This document shows, piece after piece, positions 8,213-15,973 of a DNA stretch of 19,756 nt. The DNA is from Halovivax sp. (lineage in GTDB: Archaea > Halobacteriota > Halobacteria > Halobacteriales > Natrialbaceae): assembly GCA_007119345.1 (NCBI GenBank), contig SKPV01000014.1, positions 1-19,756 on the forward strand, read 5' to 3'. Every line of letters starts with the position of its first letter. Within the stretch, counting starts at the first letter, position 1. The translations under genes were made by a program, and so were the position numbers. Under the pieces are notes generated by a model, which did not search any database, had not been told where the DNA came from, and saw only the letters and a list, made by a program, of their open reading frames with translations.

Positions 8213-8811
8213 GCATCGACGATCGGTTCGCTCCGGATCCGCGGCGACGGATCGACCGAACGCTCGCCGCACTGGTGCTCGTCTTTCGTCGGCACGATTC
8301 GCTGGCGATCGCCGCCGTCGTCACGGTCGGTTACCTCGCGGCCTTTCTCTGGGCCGTGGGCGACCTCGCATTTCGACCCGACGTGGCGGCGAACGTGATC
8401 GTCGTCGACGATCCGACGGCCCGCATGTTCGACCGGACCGGTCCGGCGTCGTTCGAGGCCGTCGCACTCCTCGACACCGGCGTCGTTCGAGTGCTGGTCT
8501 CGCCGGTCAACGTGGCGCTCGGCCTCTCTCTCGCCGGCCTCGTCGGCGTCAACCTCGGACTGACCTACCTCGCGGTCGTGCAACCGGCGGCCTGCGGGAT
8601 CGGTGCGGGATCCGGTCTGTTCGCGTCGCTGCCAGCGCTGTTGTCGGGTACCGTCTGTTGCGGACCGGTGGTCCTGATCGCCCTCGGAATCCAGGCGAGC
8701 GGCCTGTTGTTGACCATGTTCGCGTGGCTCTTGCCGGTCGGGGTCGGTCTGTTGCTCCTGAGCTTCGTGTACGTGGCCGGCAAGATCGACGTCGACGGGG
8801 CGTCCGTGTGA
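8209..8811 (+). CDS. Small membrane protein with CC motif, coupled to DUF3179 gene
   Basis: A 200-aa protein with about five hydrophobic segments: residues 18-27 (weak), 32-52, 91-124, 134-163 and 166-189. The motif SGTVCCGPVVLIALG puts adjacent cysteines C150 and C151 at the start of a helix. C129 lies in the preceding loop (QPAACGIG). The start at 8209 overlaps the DUF3179 stop in an ATGA arrangement, so this start is well supported; the frame continues upstream without coding character. I do not recognise a named family. The paired cysteines next to an extracytoplasmic DUF3179 protein suggest thiol or metal (for example copper) handling at the membrane, which is only an inference. Confidence 0.85.
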   Translation: MSIDDRFAPDPRRRIDRTLAALVLVFRRHDSLAIAAVVTVGYLAAFLWAVGDLAFRPDVAANVIVVDDPTARMFDRTGPASFEAVALLDTGVVRVLVSPVNVALGLSLAGLVGVNLGLTYLAVVQPAACGIGAGSGLFASLPALLSGTVCCGPVVLIALGIQASGLLLTMFAWLLPVGVGLLLLSFVYVAGKIDVDGASV

Positions 8812-9029
8812 CAGCAAACGCTTCGACGGCAGCACCCGACGAATGCGAGGGGACGGCGACGCAGAACGCCGAGCGGCGGCGTCGGGAACGACCACCGACA
8901 CCCGCCCGCTCGGGTGAGATTCCGCGGTTGCCGGTCGTGTCGACTTCGACAGAGCGTCGTCTCGACGGCGAGTCCGTCCTACTGGGCGAAGGGGTCGTCG
9001 TACCGGGCGGCGAGGTAGCGAATTGGTGG

Positions 9030-9040
9030 CACAAAAAACG
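9030..9040 (-). terminator. Oligo-T terminator candidate
   Basis: On the minus strand the sequence is CCGTTTTTTGTG, a T6 run about 100 bp past the stop of the minus-strand membrane protein gene. Archaeal polymerase terminates at oligo-T tracts. The tandem repeats would then lie in the 3' untranslated region of that mRNA. Confidence 0.45.
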
Positions 9041-9135
9041 GATGCTGCGGAGGGAGGGGACATCAGATGCTGCGGAGGGAGGGGATATCAGATGTTGCAG
9101 AGGGAGCGGACATCAGATGCTGCCGAAGTGGGGGA
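9041..9135. repeat. Tandem repeat array, 25-bp unit, nearly 4 copies
   Basis: Copies at 9041-9065, 9066-9090 and 9091-9115, with a shortened, diverged copy at 9116-9135. Each starts GATGCTGCGGAGGGAGGGGA or a near variant and ends CATCA or TATCA. The array stops exactly at the stop codon of the minus-strand gene (9136). Confidence 0.88.
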
Positions 9136-9615
9136 CTACGTTCGCGCGATGAGCGCGTACGCCAGTCCCAGAATGACGCCGTAGACGGCGTGTCCCAGCA
9201 GACTCTGTCCGTTCCAGTCGGGGACGGGCGGCGCCATCTCCGTCATCGCGCCGACCCACGCCGGCATGACGAACGACGCGAGGACGAGCCAGAGGACGAT
9301 CCCGTAGGCGAGCCCCGCCGCCGCGATACTGGCGTTGCTTCCGAGCCGGTTCCCGAACCCGGTCGTTCCGAGGAGCGCTCCGAAGACGACGCCGAGCACG
9401 ATCGAGTTGAGCATGTGGATCGCCCAGCCGACGGCGAGCGACGGCCCGAGGCCGTACATCCCCGGGATCGCCATCTCGATGATCGGCCCCATCGTCATCG
9501 TCATCATCGCGCCGAACGCGACGCCGCCGGCGACGCCGCCGACGAGGCCCGCTTGCCACGGTTCGAGTCGAGTCCGCGTTCCGGTGTCCGTTCGTCCGGC
9601 CGTTCGAGATGCCAT
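9136..9615 (-). CDS. Four-helix membrane protein, DUF6789-like
   Basis: A 159-aa, Gly/Ala-rich integral membrane protein. Four hydrophobic segments lie at about residues 22-50, 58-82, 96-120 and 138-157. The first is rich in small residues and Met (GGVAFGAMMTMTMGP). There are no Cys residues and no obvious catalytic motif. Similar haloarchaeal proteins are annotated as DUF6789 or, misleadingly, as histidine kinase; no kinase motif is present here. Function is unknown. The start at 9615 has a box A-like TTAGAAG about 26 bp upstream. The 3' end is followed directly by tandem repeats and then an oligo-T run. Confidence 0.75.
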   Translation of the reverse strand: MASRTAGRTDTGTRTRLEPWQAGLVGGVAGGVAFGAMMTMTMGPIIEMAIPGMYGLGPSLAVGWAIHMLNSIVLGVVFGALLGTTGFGNRLGSNASIAAAGLAYGIVLWLVLASFVMPAWVGAMTEMAPPVPDWNGQSLLGHAVYGVILGLAYALIART

Positions 9616-9633
9616 ACCCGATTTACGGTGACG

Positions 9634-9644
9634 AGTCTTCTAAC
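9634..9644 (-). promoter_or_regulatory. Box A-like promoter of the four-helix membrane protein gene
   Basis: On the minus strand the sequence AGTTAGAAGA is centred about 25 bp upstream of the ATG at 9615. The spacing suits a leaderless transcript; the match is weak. Confidence 0.3.
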
Positions 9645-9730
9645 TGGGGAACCTACGTGCAGAGGCCCGCCACACCCAACACCCGTCAACCGTTCGGCTA
9701 TCGTCGCCGTCGGTCTCCACCGGTGACGGA

Positions 9731-9898
9731 GTGTCGGTCCGTGGTGCCGTCGATCCGATCGGGATCGTCGAGTTCGACGGGGCGTCCCTCGCTCGATACG
9801 CCCGCGCCGAACGCGGCGTGGCTGGCGCCGTCTTAGCGGGGGACGGCCTCGTTCGTCCGACCGGCCACACCGACGGCGCGCTCGCTCGTCGGCCGTGA
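9731..9898 (+). CDS. Possible small protein or gene remnant
   Basis: A 55-codon frame starting GTG, with GGTGA four bases upstream as a possible ribosome binding site. The translation includes DPIGIVEFDGASLARYARAE and looks more protein-like than the other frames here. No domain is recognised. The open frame extends upstream to 9644 with weaker character, so it could be the tail of a decayed gene. It may also be chance in GC-rich DNA. Confidence 0.22.
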   Translation: MSVRGAVDPIGIVEFDGASLARYARAERGVAGAVLAGDGLVRPTGHTDGALARRP

Positions 9899-10030
9899 CC
9901 TAGCCGCCGTTCCAGAGCAGGCCCTGGCCGTGGCGTCGATGCTCGGCTCGGCGGTAACTGTCCCATCAGACGCTCCACCGAGGAGTTCGCGCCGGGTCAG
10001 CCCGCGTCATCGACCGGTCACGGAAGGTCG

Positions 10031-10095
10031 CGATTCGCTTCTCACGTTCGTTCGTCCCGACGCAGCGGGCACGAGGGGATTCGAACCACGGTCGG
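10031..10095 (-). repeat. Degenerate copy of the tRNA-Arg 3' end and its flank
   Basis: Bases 10031-10087 align with 10158-10214 without gaps, at roughly three quarters identity by eye and a 127-bp offset. The best part is 10067-10087, which matches the acceptor and T-arm of the tRNA (GGGCACGA then GGGATTCGAACC). A further T-arm-like copy (GATTCGAACCCATCG) lies at 10136-10150. No anticodon arm follows, so this is not a functional tRNA. It resembles duplicated tRNA 3' ends left at integration sites, but no integrase is nearby. Confidence 0.7.
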
Positions 10096-10193
10096 ACGGT
10101 CTCGCTCGCTCCGCTCGCGAGCCTGCGACCTCCCTGATTCGAACCCATCGTTGTTCGCGATTCGCTCCTCGCCTCCGCTCGTCGCACAATCAC

Positions 10194-10267
10194 GGGCACG
10201 ATGGGATTCGAACCCACGACCGTCGGATTAGAAGTCCGACGCTCTATCCGGACTGAGCTACGTGCCC
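10194..10267 (-). tRNA. tRNA-Arg, anticodon TCT
   Basis: 74 nt on the minus strand folding into a complete cloverleaf. The acceptor stem is GGGCACG/CGTGCCC (7 bp). The D-arm is GCTC/GAGC. The anticodon stem is TCGGA/TCCGA with loop CTTCTAA, giving anticodon TCT, which reads AGA as arginine. The T-arm is GTGGG/CCCAT with loop TTCGAAT. CCA is not encoded. No intron is present. The box A upstream at 10291-10300 gives the expected spacing. The 3' side is flanked by a degenerate duplicate of its own 3' end. Confidence 0.97.
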
Positions 10268-10290
10268 TCACCACGATATCACGGCCCGGA

Positions 10291-10300
10291 CGGTATAAGA
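10291..10300 (-). promoter_or_regulatory. Box A promoter of tRNA-Arg
   Basis: Minus-strand TCTTATACCG lies about 24-33 bp upstream of the tRNA 5' end, preceded by a purine-rich stretch. This is good spacing for an archaeal tRNA promoter. Confidence 0.6.
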
Positions 10301-10509
10301 AACGTGGATTTCTCTCGGTCGAGGATTCCGCCCACTGACGGCGCGCTCCAGACGGTGAATCGGCGGAAGCTGAGACGCGTGACGTCCGATCCGCGCTCGG
10401 GCAGTTGCCGATCCCGGTCGCCCAAGCCGGGGCCGCGGTCCGGTCGCTTCGAGCGAAACGTCGCCGAAAATAGCGGCGATGGGATCGACGGTGATCGGCA
10501 GAGCAGCGA

Positions 10510-10677
10510 TCAGACGTCCCGCATCAGCCCTTCGATATCGTCCCGAGAGACGGTCTTGTCGTGGGTCTGCTCGGCGTGGTGCTGGACGAGGTCGACCAGC
10601 TCGTCCTCGTTTTCGTCCCGAACGAGGAATTCACAGTCGTCGAATCCCGCCGCTTTACAGTTTACTTCTTTTACCAT
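10510..10677 (-). CDS. DUF1059 family small protein
   Basis: A 55-aa acidic protein, full length for the family. It begins MVKEVNCKAAGFDDCEFLVR and continues with ENEDELVDLVQHHAEQTHDK, the DUF1059 pattern of two conserved Cys (C7 and C15 here) and the later HHAEQTH histidines. The Cys/His set suggests a small metal-binding or redox fold, but the role is unknown. The frame is open up to 10758, yet the extra residues are not conserved-looking. The ATG at 10677 starts exactly at the family N-terminus and has a box A-like element at 10703-10713. It is a single gene between the tRNA and the kinase pseudogene. Confidence 0.88.
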   Translation of the reverse strand: MVKEVNCKAAGFDDCEFLVRDENEDELVDLVQHHAEQTHDKTVSRDDIEGLMRDV

Positions 10678-10702
10678 GAGCGCTCGTCCCCTTCGCAGGG
10701 AA

Positions 10703-10713
10703 GAATCATATGC
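10703..10713 (-). promoter_or_regulatory. Box A-like promoter of the DUF1059 gene
   Basis: Minus-strand GCATATGATTC is centred about 31 bp upstream of the ATG at 10677, so the transcript would have almost no leader. Based on composition and spacing. Confidence 0.4.
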
Positions 10714-10861
10714 TACCGATTGGCATAACGGTTGTCGGGCGCCGGGGTGACACTCCACCGTCCTAATCGGTTCGCGGGCCTCGGGGCGCGAGGTGCCGTC
10801 GACGTCGAGCGCCTAGCGGACCGACGGCCGCCTGCGAGACGCTACCGCCCTGCGAGGAAAG

Positions 10862-12348
10862 TTGACGAGTTCGGGACGAGGATCCTCGTTCGGTACGCTC
10901 GGCGGAGAGCGGATCCAGGACGTCTACCCGGGAGAGCTCCTGGCGGGTATCGAGCGGAACTACCGCGCGACGCTCGGCGGCGAGTCGGCCTCGTTCGAGC
11001 TGGCGGTTCAGGGGCGGACGTTCGAGTTCCGCACCCACTCGGTGACCGACGACGCCGGCGACGGGTACGCCGTCCTATCGATGTCCCAGGACGCCACCGA
11101 GCGAACGCAGCGCGAACGGGAACTCGCCCGGCGGGCACGCCAACAGCGAGCCGTGGCCGATCTCGACCAGTTCGCGCTCGAGACAGACGACCCGGACGAG
11201 CTCGTGCGCGAGGCGACCCGACAGGTGGCGAACGTCCTCGACGACGAGTACTGCAAAGTGCTCGACCCGAACGCCGAAACCGACGAACTCCTGCTCCGCC
11301 AGGGCGTCGGGTTGAGGGACGGCCTCGCGGGCGAAGCGACGGTATCGGCCCTCGAAGCGGACTCGCAGGCGACGTGCACCCTGCGAGCGACCGCCCGATC
11401 GTCGTCGAAGACCTGGAGACGGAAACGCGGTTCGGCGGTCCGGAACTGCCGACGAGCCACGATGTCCGGAGCGGCATCAGCACCATCAGCGGCCCGTACG
11501 ACGAACCGTGGGGAATTCTGGGCACTCACGACACCGAACGACGCACTTTCACCGACGAGGACGTCGCGTTCATCCGGAGCGTCGCCACCGTCCTCGCGGA
11601 AGCGATCGAACGCCACCGGTACCAGCGGGAACTCGAGGGGCTGGTCGCGGATCTCGAGACGTCCAACGAGCGCCTCGAACAGTTCGCCTACGCCGCCTCT
11701 CACGACCTGCAAGAGCCGCTGCGGATGGTCTCCTCGTACCTCCAGCTCGTAGAACGTCGCGACGAGGACGAACTCGACGCGAAGGGGCGCGAGTTCCTCG
11801 AGTTCGCCGTCGACGGCGCGGACCGGATGCGATCGATGATCGACGGACTCCTCGCGTACTCCCGCGTGGAGACCCGGGGAGAACCGTTCAGGCCGATCGA
11901 CCTCGAGGACGTTGTCGCGGACGTTCGGGACGATCTCGACGTTCGGTTCGGCGAAACCGACGCCGAACTGTCGATCGAGGAGCTTCCCCGGGTCGAGGGG
12001 GAGGAGCGCCAGATCCGGCAGGCGTTCCAGAACCCGATCGACAACGCGGTCACGTACAGCGGCGACGACCCTCCGCGGATCCGCGTCTCCGCCGAGCGAA
12101 ACGGCACGGTGTGGACGGTGTCGGTTAGCGACGGGAGACTCGGCATCGATCCGGCCGATCAGGAGCACGTCTTCGAGATCTTCCAGCGTGTGACACTCCG
12201 GGACGAGCGGGCCGGAGCGGGAATCGGACTGGCGCTCTGCGAGCGCATCGTCGAGCGCCACGACGGCGATATCTGGGTCGAGTCGGAACCCGGGGAGGGC
12301 TCGACGTTCTCGTTCACGCTTCCGGCGGTGGACGAGCGCGGCGGGTAG
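10862..12348 (+). pseudogene. Sensor histidine kinase (PAS-GAF-HisKA-HATPase), frameshifted
   Basis: Two overlapping frames together make one kinase. The first (about 10862-11390) encodes the end of a PAS domain (FELAVQGRTFEFRTHSV), a linker and the first half of a GAF domain. The second (about 11386-12348) carries the rest of the GAF domain, the H-box AYAASHDLQEP (His codon 11701-11703), the N-box QNPIDNAVTYS and the C-terminal GLALCERIVERHDGDIWVES. Restoring one missing base near 11386 joins them as TLRSDRPIVVED. The N-terminus is also incomplete: no ATG exists, a stop lies at 10814 and the early PAS is absent. The G1 box reads DGRLGI where DNGIGI is usual. Together these indicate a decaying gene; a sequencing error could explain the frameshift alone. 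Confidence 0.82.
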
Positions 12349-12480
12349 GGGACCGAACGTCTCCGGCCGAGCTCCGCGCGCGGTCGCGGGCGGCCCGACC
12401 CCTCACGTCGACGCGGGCGGCCCGAGGCAATTCGACGGTCGCGGGCCCCTCACCCGTGGTCGAGGGACCGATCCGGCAGG

Positions 12481-15400
12481 TCACGTCGTGGGTGCGAACA
12501 GCAGATCGAACGCCTTCCGCTGAGCCTTCCGCAGGTGCTGGTGGAAGGTCGGCGGGGCCACGCCTAGCGACTCGGCGACGCCTTCTGCGGACGTTTCGCG
12601 AGGCCACTCGAAAAATCCCGCGCGGTAGGCGGCCTCCAGGGAGGCACGCTGTCGCTCCGTGAGTTCGGTCACGAGTCGGCGGTGGATGCGCTGGGGGTCG
12701 TCCGCCTGTCGACTGATCTGGTGGCGACGAAGCATCTCGGCCTGCGGGTGTTCGGCCGCGATGACGTCGATAACGTGGCGAACCTCGGCGGTCGGAGCGA
12801 GGTGGATCGCGAGCCGGACGTCGCCGTCCTCGATGACGGTTCGATCGATGTACCCGCCGAGGGACGCGACGACCGAGAGGATCGGCGGGTCGCTCACCTC
12901 GAGTTCGAAGCGGATGGGATCGCCGTCCGAGCGGACGGTGACCGCCCCCCAGGAGGGGAGCGCCTCGACCAGCTCGGTCACCGCGTCGAGCGCGTCGGGC
13001 GTCGCGGTGCCGTAGACGAGGAACTGGTCGTCGCCGACCGGGACCGCGTGGTCGAGCGTGATGGTCCCGTCGGTGTCGACAGCGACGTCGACCGTCGAGA
13101 ACGCGTCCGGGATCCGGAATTCGAGTTCGACCAGTTCGTCGCTCAGCAGCGCACGCTTGCGCTCGGCGGCGGCGATGGCGTGGCCGACGACCGCGCCGAT
13201 CTGACCGACGACGTCCTGCTCCACCCGATCGAACGCGTTCGGACGGTCGGCGTAGACGCCGAGCACGCCGTAGACGGTCCCCTCGTGGACGACCGGAATC
13301 GCGGCCACCGCGCTAAATCCGTACTCGGCGGCGGCGTCCCGCCACGGTTCGAAGGCCGGGTCCGCGAACACGTCGCGGACGACCTGCGTCTCCCGCTCGC
13401 GGACGGCCGTCGCGCCGGGTCCCTCGCTCGTCGGCTCGTCCGAGTCCATCGAAATCGTGATCTCGTCGGCGTAGCCTCGGGTTCCGGCCGTGGCGCGCGG
13501 TTCGAAGGTGTCGGTCGTCGAGTCCACGGCGGCCAGCCACGCGAATTCGTACGCGTCGGACGCCGCCAGCGCGTCGCAGACGGCCTGTTCGATCTCCTCC
13601 CGGGTCGACCGATCGACGACGGCCCCCGTAATCTCGCCGACGACCTCGTTGATGCTGTTGACCGCCGCGAGCCGTTCGCGCTGGCGTTCGAGTTCGCGCT
13701 CGCGCTCGATCCGGTCGCCGACGTCGCGGACGACGCCGACGCGGCCCGCCTCGCCGTCCCCGACCGCGAATCGGTCGAACCGACTCTCCACGGCGACGGA
13801 GGTGCCGTCGGCCCGGTACAGCTCCTCTTCCAGGACGGCGACGCCCAGCTCGCCCGATTCGAGTTCTACCTGCTTCTCGTCGGCGATTTCGACGAACTCG
13901 TTCCCGAACACGAGTTCCGCGGCGGCGCCGAGGAGCTCGTCCCGCTCGTACCCGGTCAGCGAGACGAATCCGTCGTTCACCGCGGTGAACCGGCGGTCGC
14001 CGTCGAGGACGAAGATTCCGTCGTCGACCGTCTCGACGATGCGCTCGTACCGTTCTAACTCGCGTTCGCGGCGCTTCTGGTCGGTGATCTCGCGAAAGTA
14101 GACCGAGAGCCCGCTCTCGGAGGGGTAGAGGGCGTTGTAGAACCACCCGTCGACCGGGTCGTGGTAGTCCTCGAACGCGACGGGTCGCTGGGAGTCGCGA
14201 GCCTCGTACAGCGCGCGCTCGAGCGGCTCCGCGAGGTCGACCGCCTCCCGGATGTCCGCACCGATGGCGAACTCGTCGAGTCCCATGGCGGCCCGCGCGT
14301 AGTCGTTCAGGTAGCGAAACCGGAGTTCCTCGTCGAGCGCGTAGAAGCCGTCGGAGACTCGCTCGAACACCTCGTCGAGTTCGGCCCGCAACTCGTCGCG
14401 CTGGCGTTCGAGCCGGCGCTCCGTCCGCTTTAGCGCCGTCACGTCCTTGCCGGCGACCACGACCCGCTCGATGGCTCCGTCGTCGTCGAACAGCGGCGTC
14501 ACGGTGAGCGAAACCCACCGACGACCGCCGCCGGGCCCGTCGTGCTGGACCAGCCAGTCGGAAACCGGTTCCCCGGTCTCGATCACGTGCGGGACCGGGT
14601 GGTCCGCCGACGAGATCGGATCTCCGTCGGCATCGTAGACGTCGAAATCTTCGATTTCGAACTCTGAGGCGGCCGTTTCGTCGATACCGAGCGCCCGCCT
14701 CGTCCGGGAGTTGATCCGCTCGACCGACCCGTCGGCCCGGAAGACGGCGAGCCTGACCGGGGCGGTCTCCAGGAGTCGCTCCGTGAGGTCTCGCTCGCGG
14801 CGGAGCTCGCGCTCCCGCTCGCGGCGATCGGTCGTGTCGCGCGTCACCTTCGCGTAGCCTCGGAGCGAACCGTCGTCGTCGCGGATCGCCGTGATGGTGA
14901 CGTTCGCCCAGAAGAGCGAGCCATCTTTTCGGATGCGCCAGCCTGCTTCCCGTATCGAGCCGCGGTCGGCGGCGGCGTTCAGGTTTCGCTCGGGGGCGCC
15001 CGCGTCGCGGTCGTCGTCCGTATAAAACGTCGAGACGTGCTCGCCCAGGATCTGGTCGGCCGCGTACCCTTTGATCTCCCTCGCTCCCTCGTTCCAGGTG
15101 ACGACCCGGCCCTCCCGATCGAGTCGGAAGATGGCGTACTCCTCGACCGCCTCGATCAGCGAGTCGAACTGCGCACGGTCCTCTCGACGGGGCCGCTCAC
15201 CGCGCGTCCGGTCGGTGATATCGACGTAGCGTTCGACCCGTCCGCCGGCGTACTCGCCGGACTCGATCGGCTCGCTCCGGCGGTCGAGCCAGCGCTCCTC
15301 GATCCCGTCACCCCCCGTCACACGACACTCGAAGCCTTCGGCCTCCGCGTCGGCGTCGGGCGTCGCAGCGACCGTCTCCGCGAAGGTCGCCGGGTCCTCG

Positions 15401-15822
15401 ACGACCGGCGCGACGCGCTCCTCGACGAGGCGGCGGTACGTCGCGCCGACGTCACGCTCGCGGTCGAGCCCGAGGTACCGTTCCGCCGCGGCGTTGATCC
15501 GGACGACCTCGGACTCGACGTCGAGGACGACGACGCCGACGTCGACGGCGTCCAGGACGTCGTCTGGGGCCCCCGCGGCCGCCTCGCGATCCGGGCTCGT
15601 CGCGTCGGCGTTCGTCGGCGGTCGCCACCACACGCGAGCGTTCGCGCCGACCTTCTTGGTCTCGAGCCGGTCGTGCTCGACGAGGCGTTTCAGACGGGCG
15701 TACGTGCTCCGTCGGCCGAGGTCGAGGCGCTCGGCCACCTCGGGCGTCGTCCGCGGTTCGTCGGACCCGTCGAAGGTGGCGAGCGTTTCCCGGAGGCTCT
15801 CGGTCAGAGATCCCGACGTCAT
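12481..15822 (-). CDS. Large Bat-type regulator: HTH, five PAS, GAF, Bat, HTH_10
   Basis: A 1113-aa soluble multi-sensor transcription regulator of the haloarchaeal bacterio-opsin activator type. Domains are an N-terminal winged helix (1-69: SLTESLRETL to RRSTYARLKRL to NARVWWRP); PAS domains at about 86-206, 220-332 (EYAIFRLDREGRVVTWNEGA), 350-463, 481-581 and 590-704 (DDGIFVLDGDRRFTAVNDGF); a GAF at 721-886 (IPVVHEGTVYGVLGVYADRP); the Bat-associated region at 890-1050; and HTH_10 at 1052-1106 (LTERQRASLEAAYRAGFFEW). It should sense small ligands, redox or light through PAS/GAF and bind DNA. The open frame reaches 15924, but the ATG at 15822 starts at the family's MTSGSLTESL and has GGAG four bases upstream. 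Extra upstream DNA is palindrome-rich, consistent with promoter. The PAS ligands cannot be read from the sequence. Confidence 0.88.
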   Translation of the reverse strand: MTSGSLTESLRETLATFDGSDEPRTTPEVAERLDLGRRSTYARLKRLVEHDRLETKKVGANARVWWRPPTNADATSPDREAAAGAPDDVLDAVDVGVVVLDVESEVVRINAAAERYLGLDRERDVGATYRRLVEERVAPVVEDPATFAETVAATPDADAEAEGFECRVTGGDGIEERWLDRRSEPIESGEYAGGRVERYVDITDRTRGERPRREDRAQFDSLIEAVEEYAIFRLDREGRVVTWNEGAREIKGYAADQILGEHVSTFYTDDDRDAGAPERNLNAAADRGSIREAGWRIRKDGSLFWANVTITAIRDDDGSLRGYAKVTRDTTDRRERERELRRERDLTERLLETAPVRLAVFRADGSVERINSRTRRALGIDETAASEFEIEDFDVYDADGDPISSADHPVPHVIETGEPVSDWLVQHDGPGGGRRWVSLTVTPLFDDDGAIERVVVAGKDVTALKRTERRLERQRDELRAELDEVFERVSDGFYALDEELRFRYLNDYARAAMGLDEFAIGADIREAVDLAEPLERALYEARDSQRPVAFEDYHDPVDGWFYNALYPSESGLSVYFREITDQKRRERELERYERIVETVDDGIFVLDGDRRFTAVNDGFVSLTGYERDELLGAAAELVFGNEFVEIADEKQVELESGELGVAVLEEELYRADGTSVAVESRFDRFAVGDGEAGRVGVVRDVGDRIERERELERQRERLAAVNSINEVVGEITGAVVDRSTREEIEQAVCDALAASDAYEFAWLAAVDSTTDTFEPRATAGTRGYADEITISMDSDEPTSEGPGATAVRERETQVVRDVFADPAFEPWRDAAAEYGFSAVAAIPVVHEGTVYGVLGVYADRPNAFDRVEQDVVGQIGAVVGHAIAAAERKRALLSDELVELEFRIPDAFSTVDVAVDTDGTITLDHAVPVGDDQFLVYGTATPDALDAVTELVEALPSWGAVTVRSDGDPIRFELEVSDPPILSVVASLGGYIDRTVIEDGDVRLAIHLAPTAEVRHVIDVIAAEHPQAEMLRRHQISRQADDPQRIHRRLVTELTERQRASLEAAYRAGFFEWPRETSAEGVAESLGVAPPTFHQHLRKAQRKAFDLLFAPTT

Positions 15823-15841
15823 TATCTCCGTACCGGGCTCC

Positions 15842-15880
15842 CGGAACATTAGAGTTCCGTCGACGGAGTCCCGTCGACGT
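15842..15880. promoter_or_regulatory. Palindrome cluster upstream of the Bat-type gene
   Basis: Three symmetric elements lie 20-58 bp upstream of the ATG at 15822. They are CGGAAC-ATTAGA-GTTCCG (15842-15859), the perfect palindrome CCGTCGACGG (15857-15866) and CGTCGACG again (15872-15879), 14 bp apart start to start. This density suggests operator sites for a dimeric regulator, perhaps autoregulation. If translation started at 15924 these bases would be coding. Confidence 0.45.
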
Positions 15881-15973
15881 TCTGTACCCGGGACGAGAGA
15901 TTCGTCCCCGGGCTCCGTATCCATCGGCGATCCGTTATGGCGACGTGGCGACCACCCAGTTACGCTCGCGAAC

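Larger units (their letters stand above)
8812..9135. other. Convergent intergenic region with repeats and terminator
   Basis: 324 bases between convergent genes. It ends in the 25-bp tandem repeats (9041-9135) and contains a six-base A run at 9033-9038. The first 220 bases carry no convincing gene. An open frame on the minus strand through here is Arg/Ser-rich and lacks domain features. Confidence 0.55.
9616..10193. other. Gene-poor region upstream of the tRNA
   Basis: 578 bases without a confident gene. It contains a possible 55-codon GTG-started frame (9731-9898) and, at 10031-10095, a degenerate duplicate of the tRNA-Arg 3' end with its flank. A minus-strand open frame across 9640-9978 is Arg/Pro/Ser-rich and looks non-coding. 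Confidence 0.5.

Noticed and set aside
5141..8272. Minus-strand open frame of 1043 codons across the peptidase and DUF3179 genes
   Set aside because: Low-complexity Arg/Val/Asp-rich translation; a shadow of two well-supported plus-strand genes in GC-rich DNA.
9640..9978. 112-codon minus-strand frame upstream of the membrane protein gene
   Set aside because: Arg/Pro/Ser-rich with no domain or conserved-looking segment; most likely non-coding.
10067..10150. A second tRNA gene
   Set aside because: Only acceptor and T-arm-like pieces are present; there is no anticodon arm, D-arm or matching 5' acceptor strand.
12682..14058. Plus-strand open frame of 458 codons inside the large Bat-type gene
   Set aside because: Antisense shadow; the minus strand encodes recognisable PAS, GAF and HTH_10 domains across the whole span.
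15823..15924. Upstream start adding 34 residues to the large Bat-type protein
   Set aside because: The family N-terminus begins at the ATG at 15822 with GGAG just upstream, and the extra stretch is rich in palindromes typical of regulatory DNA.
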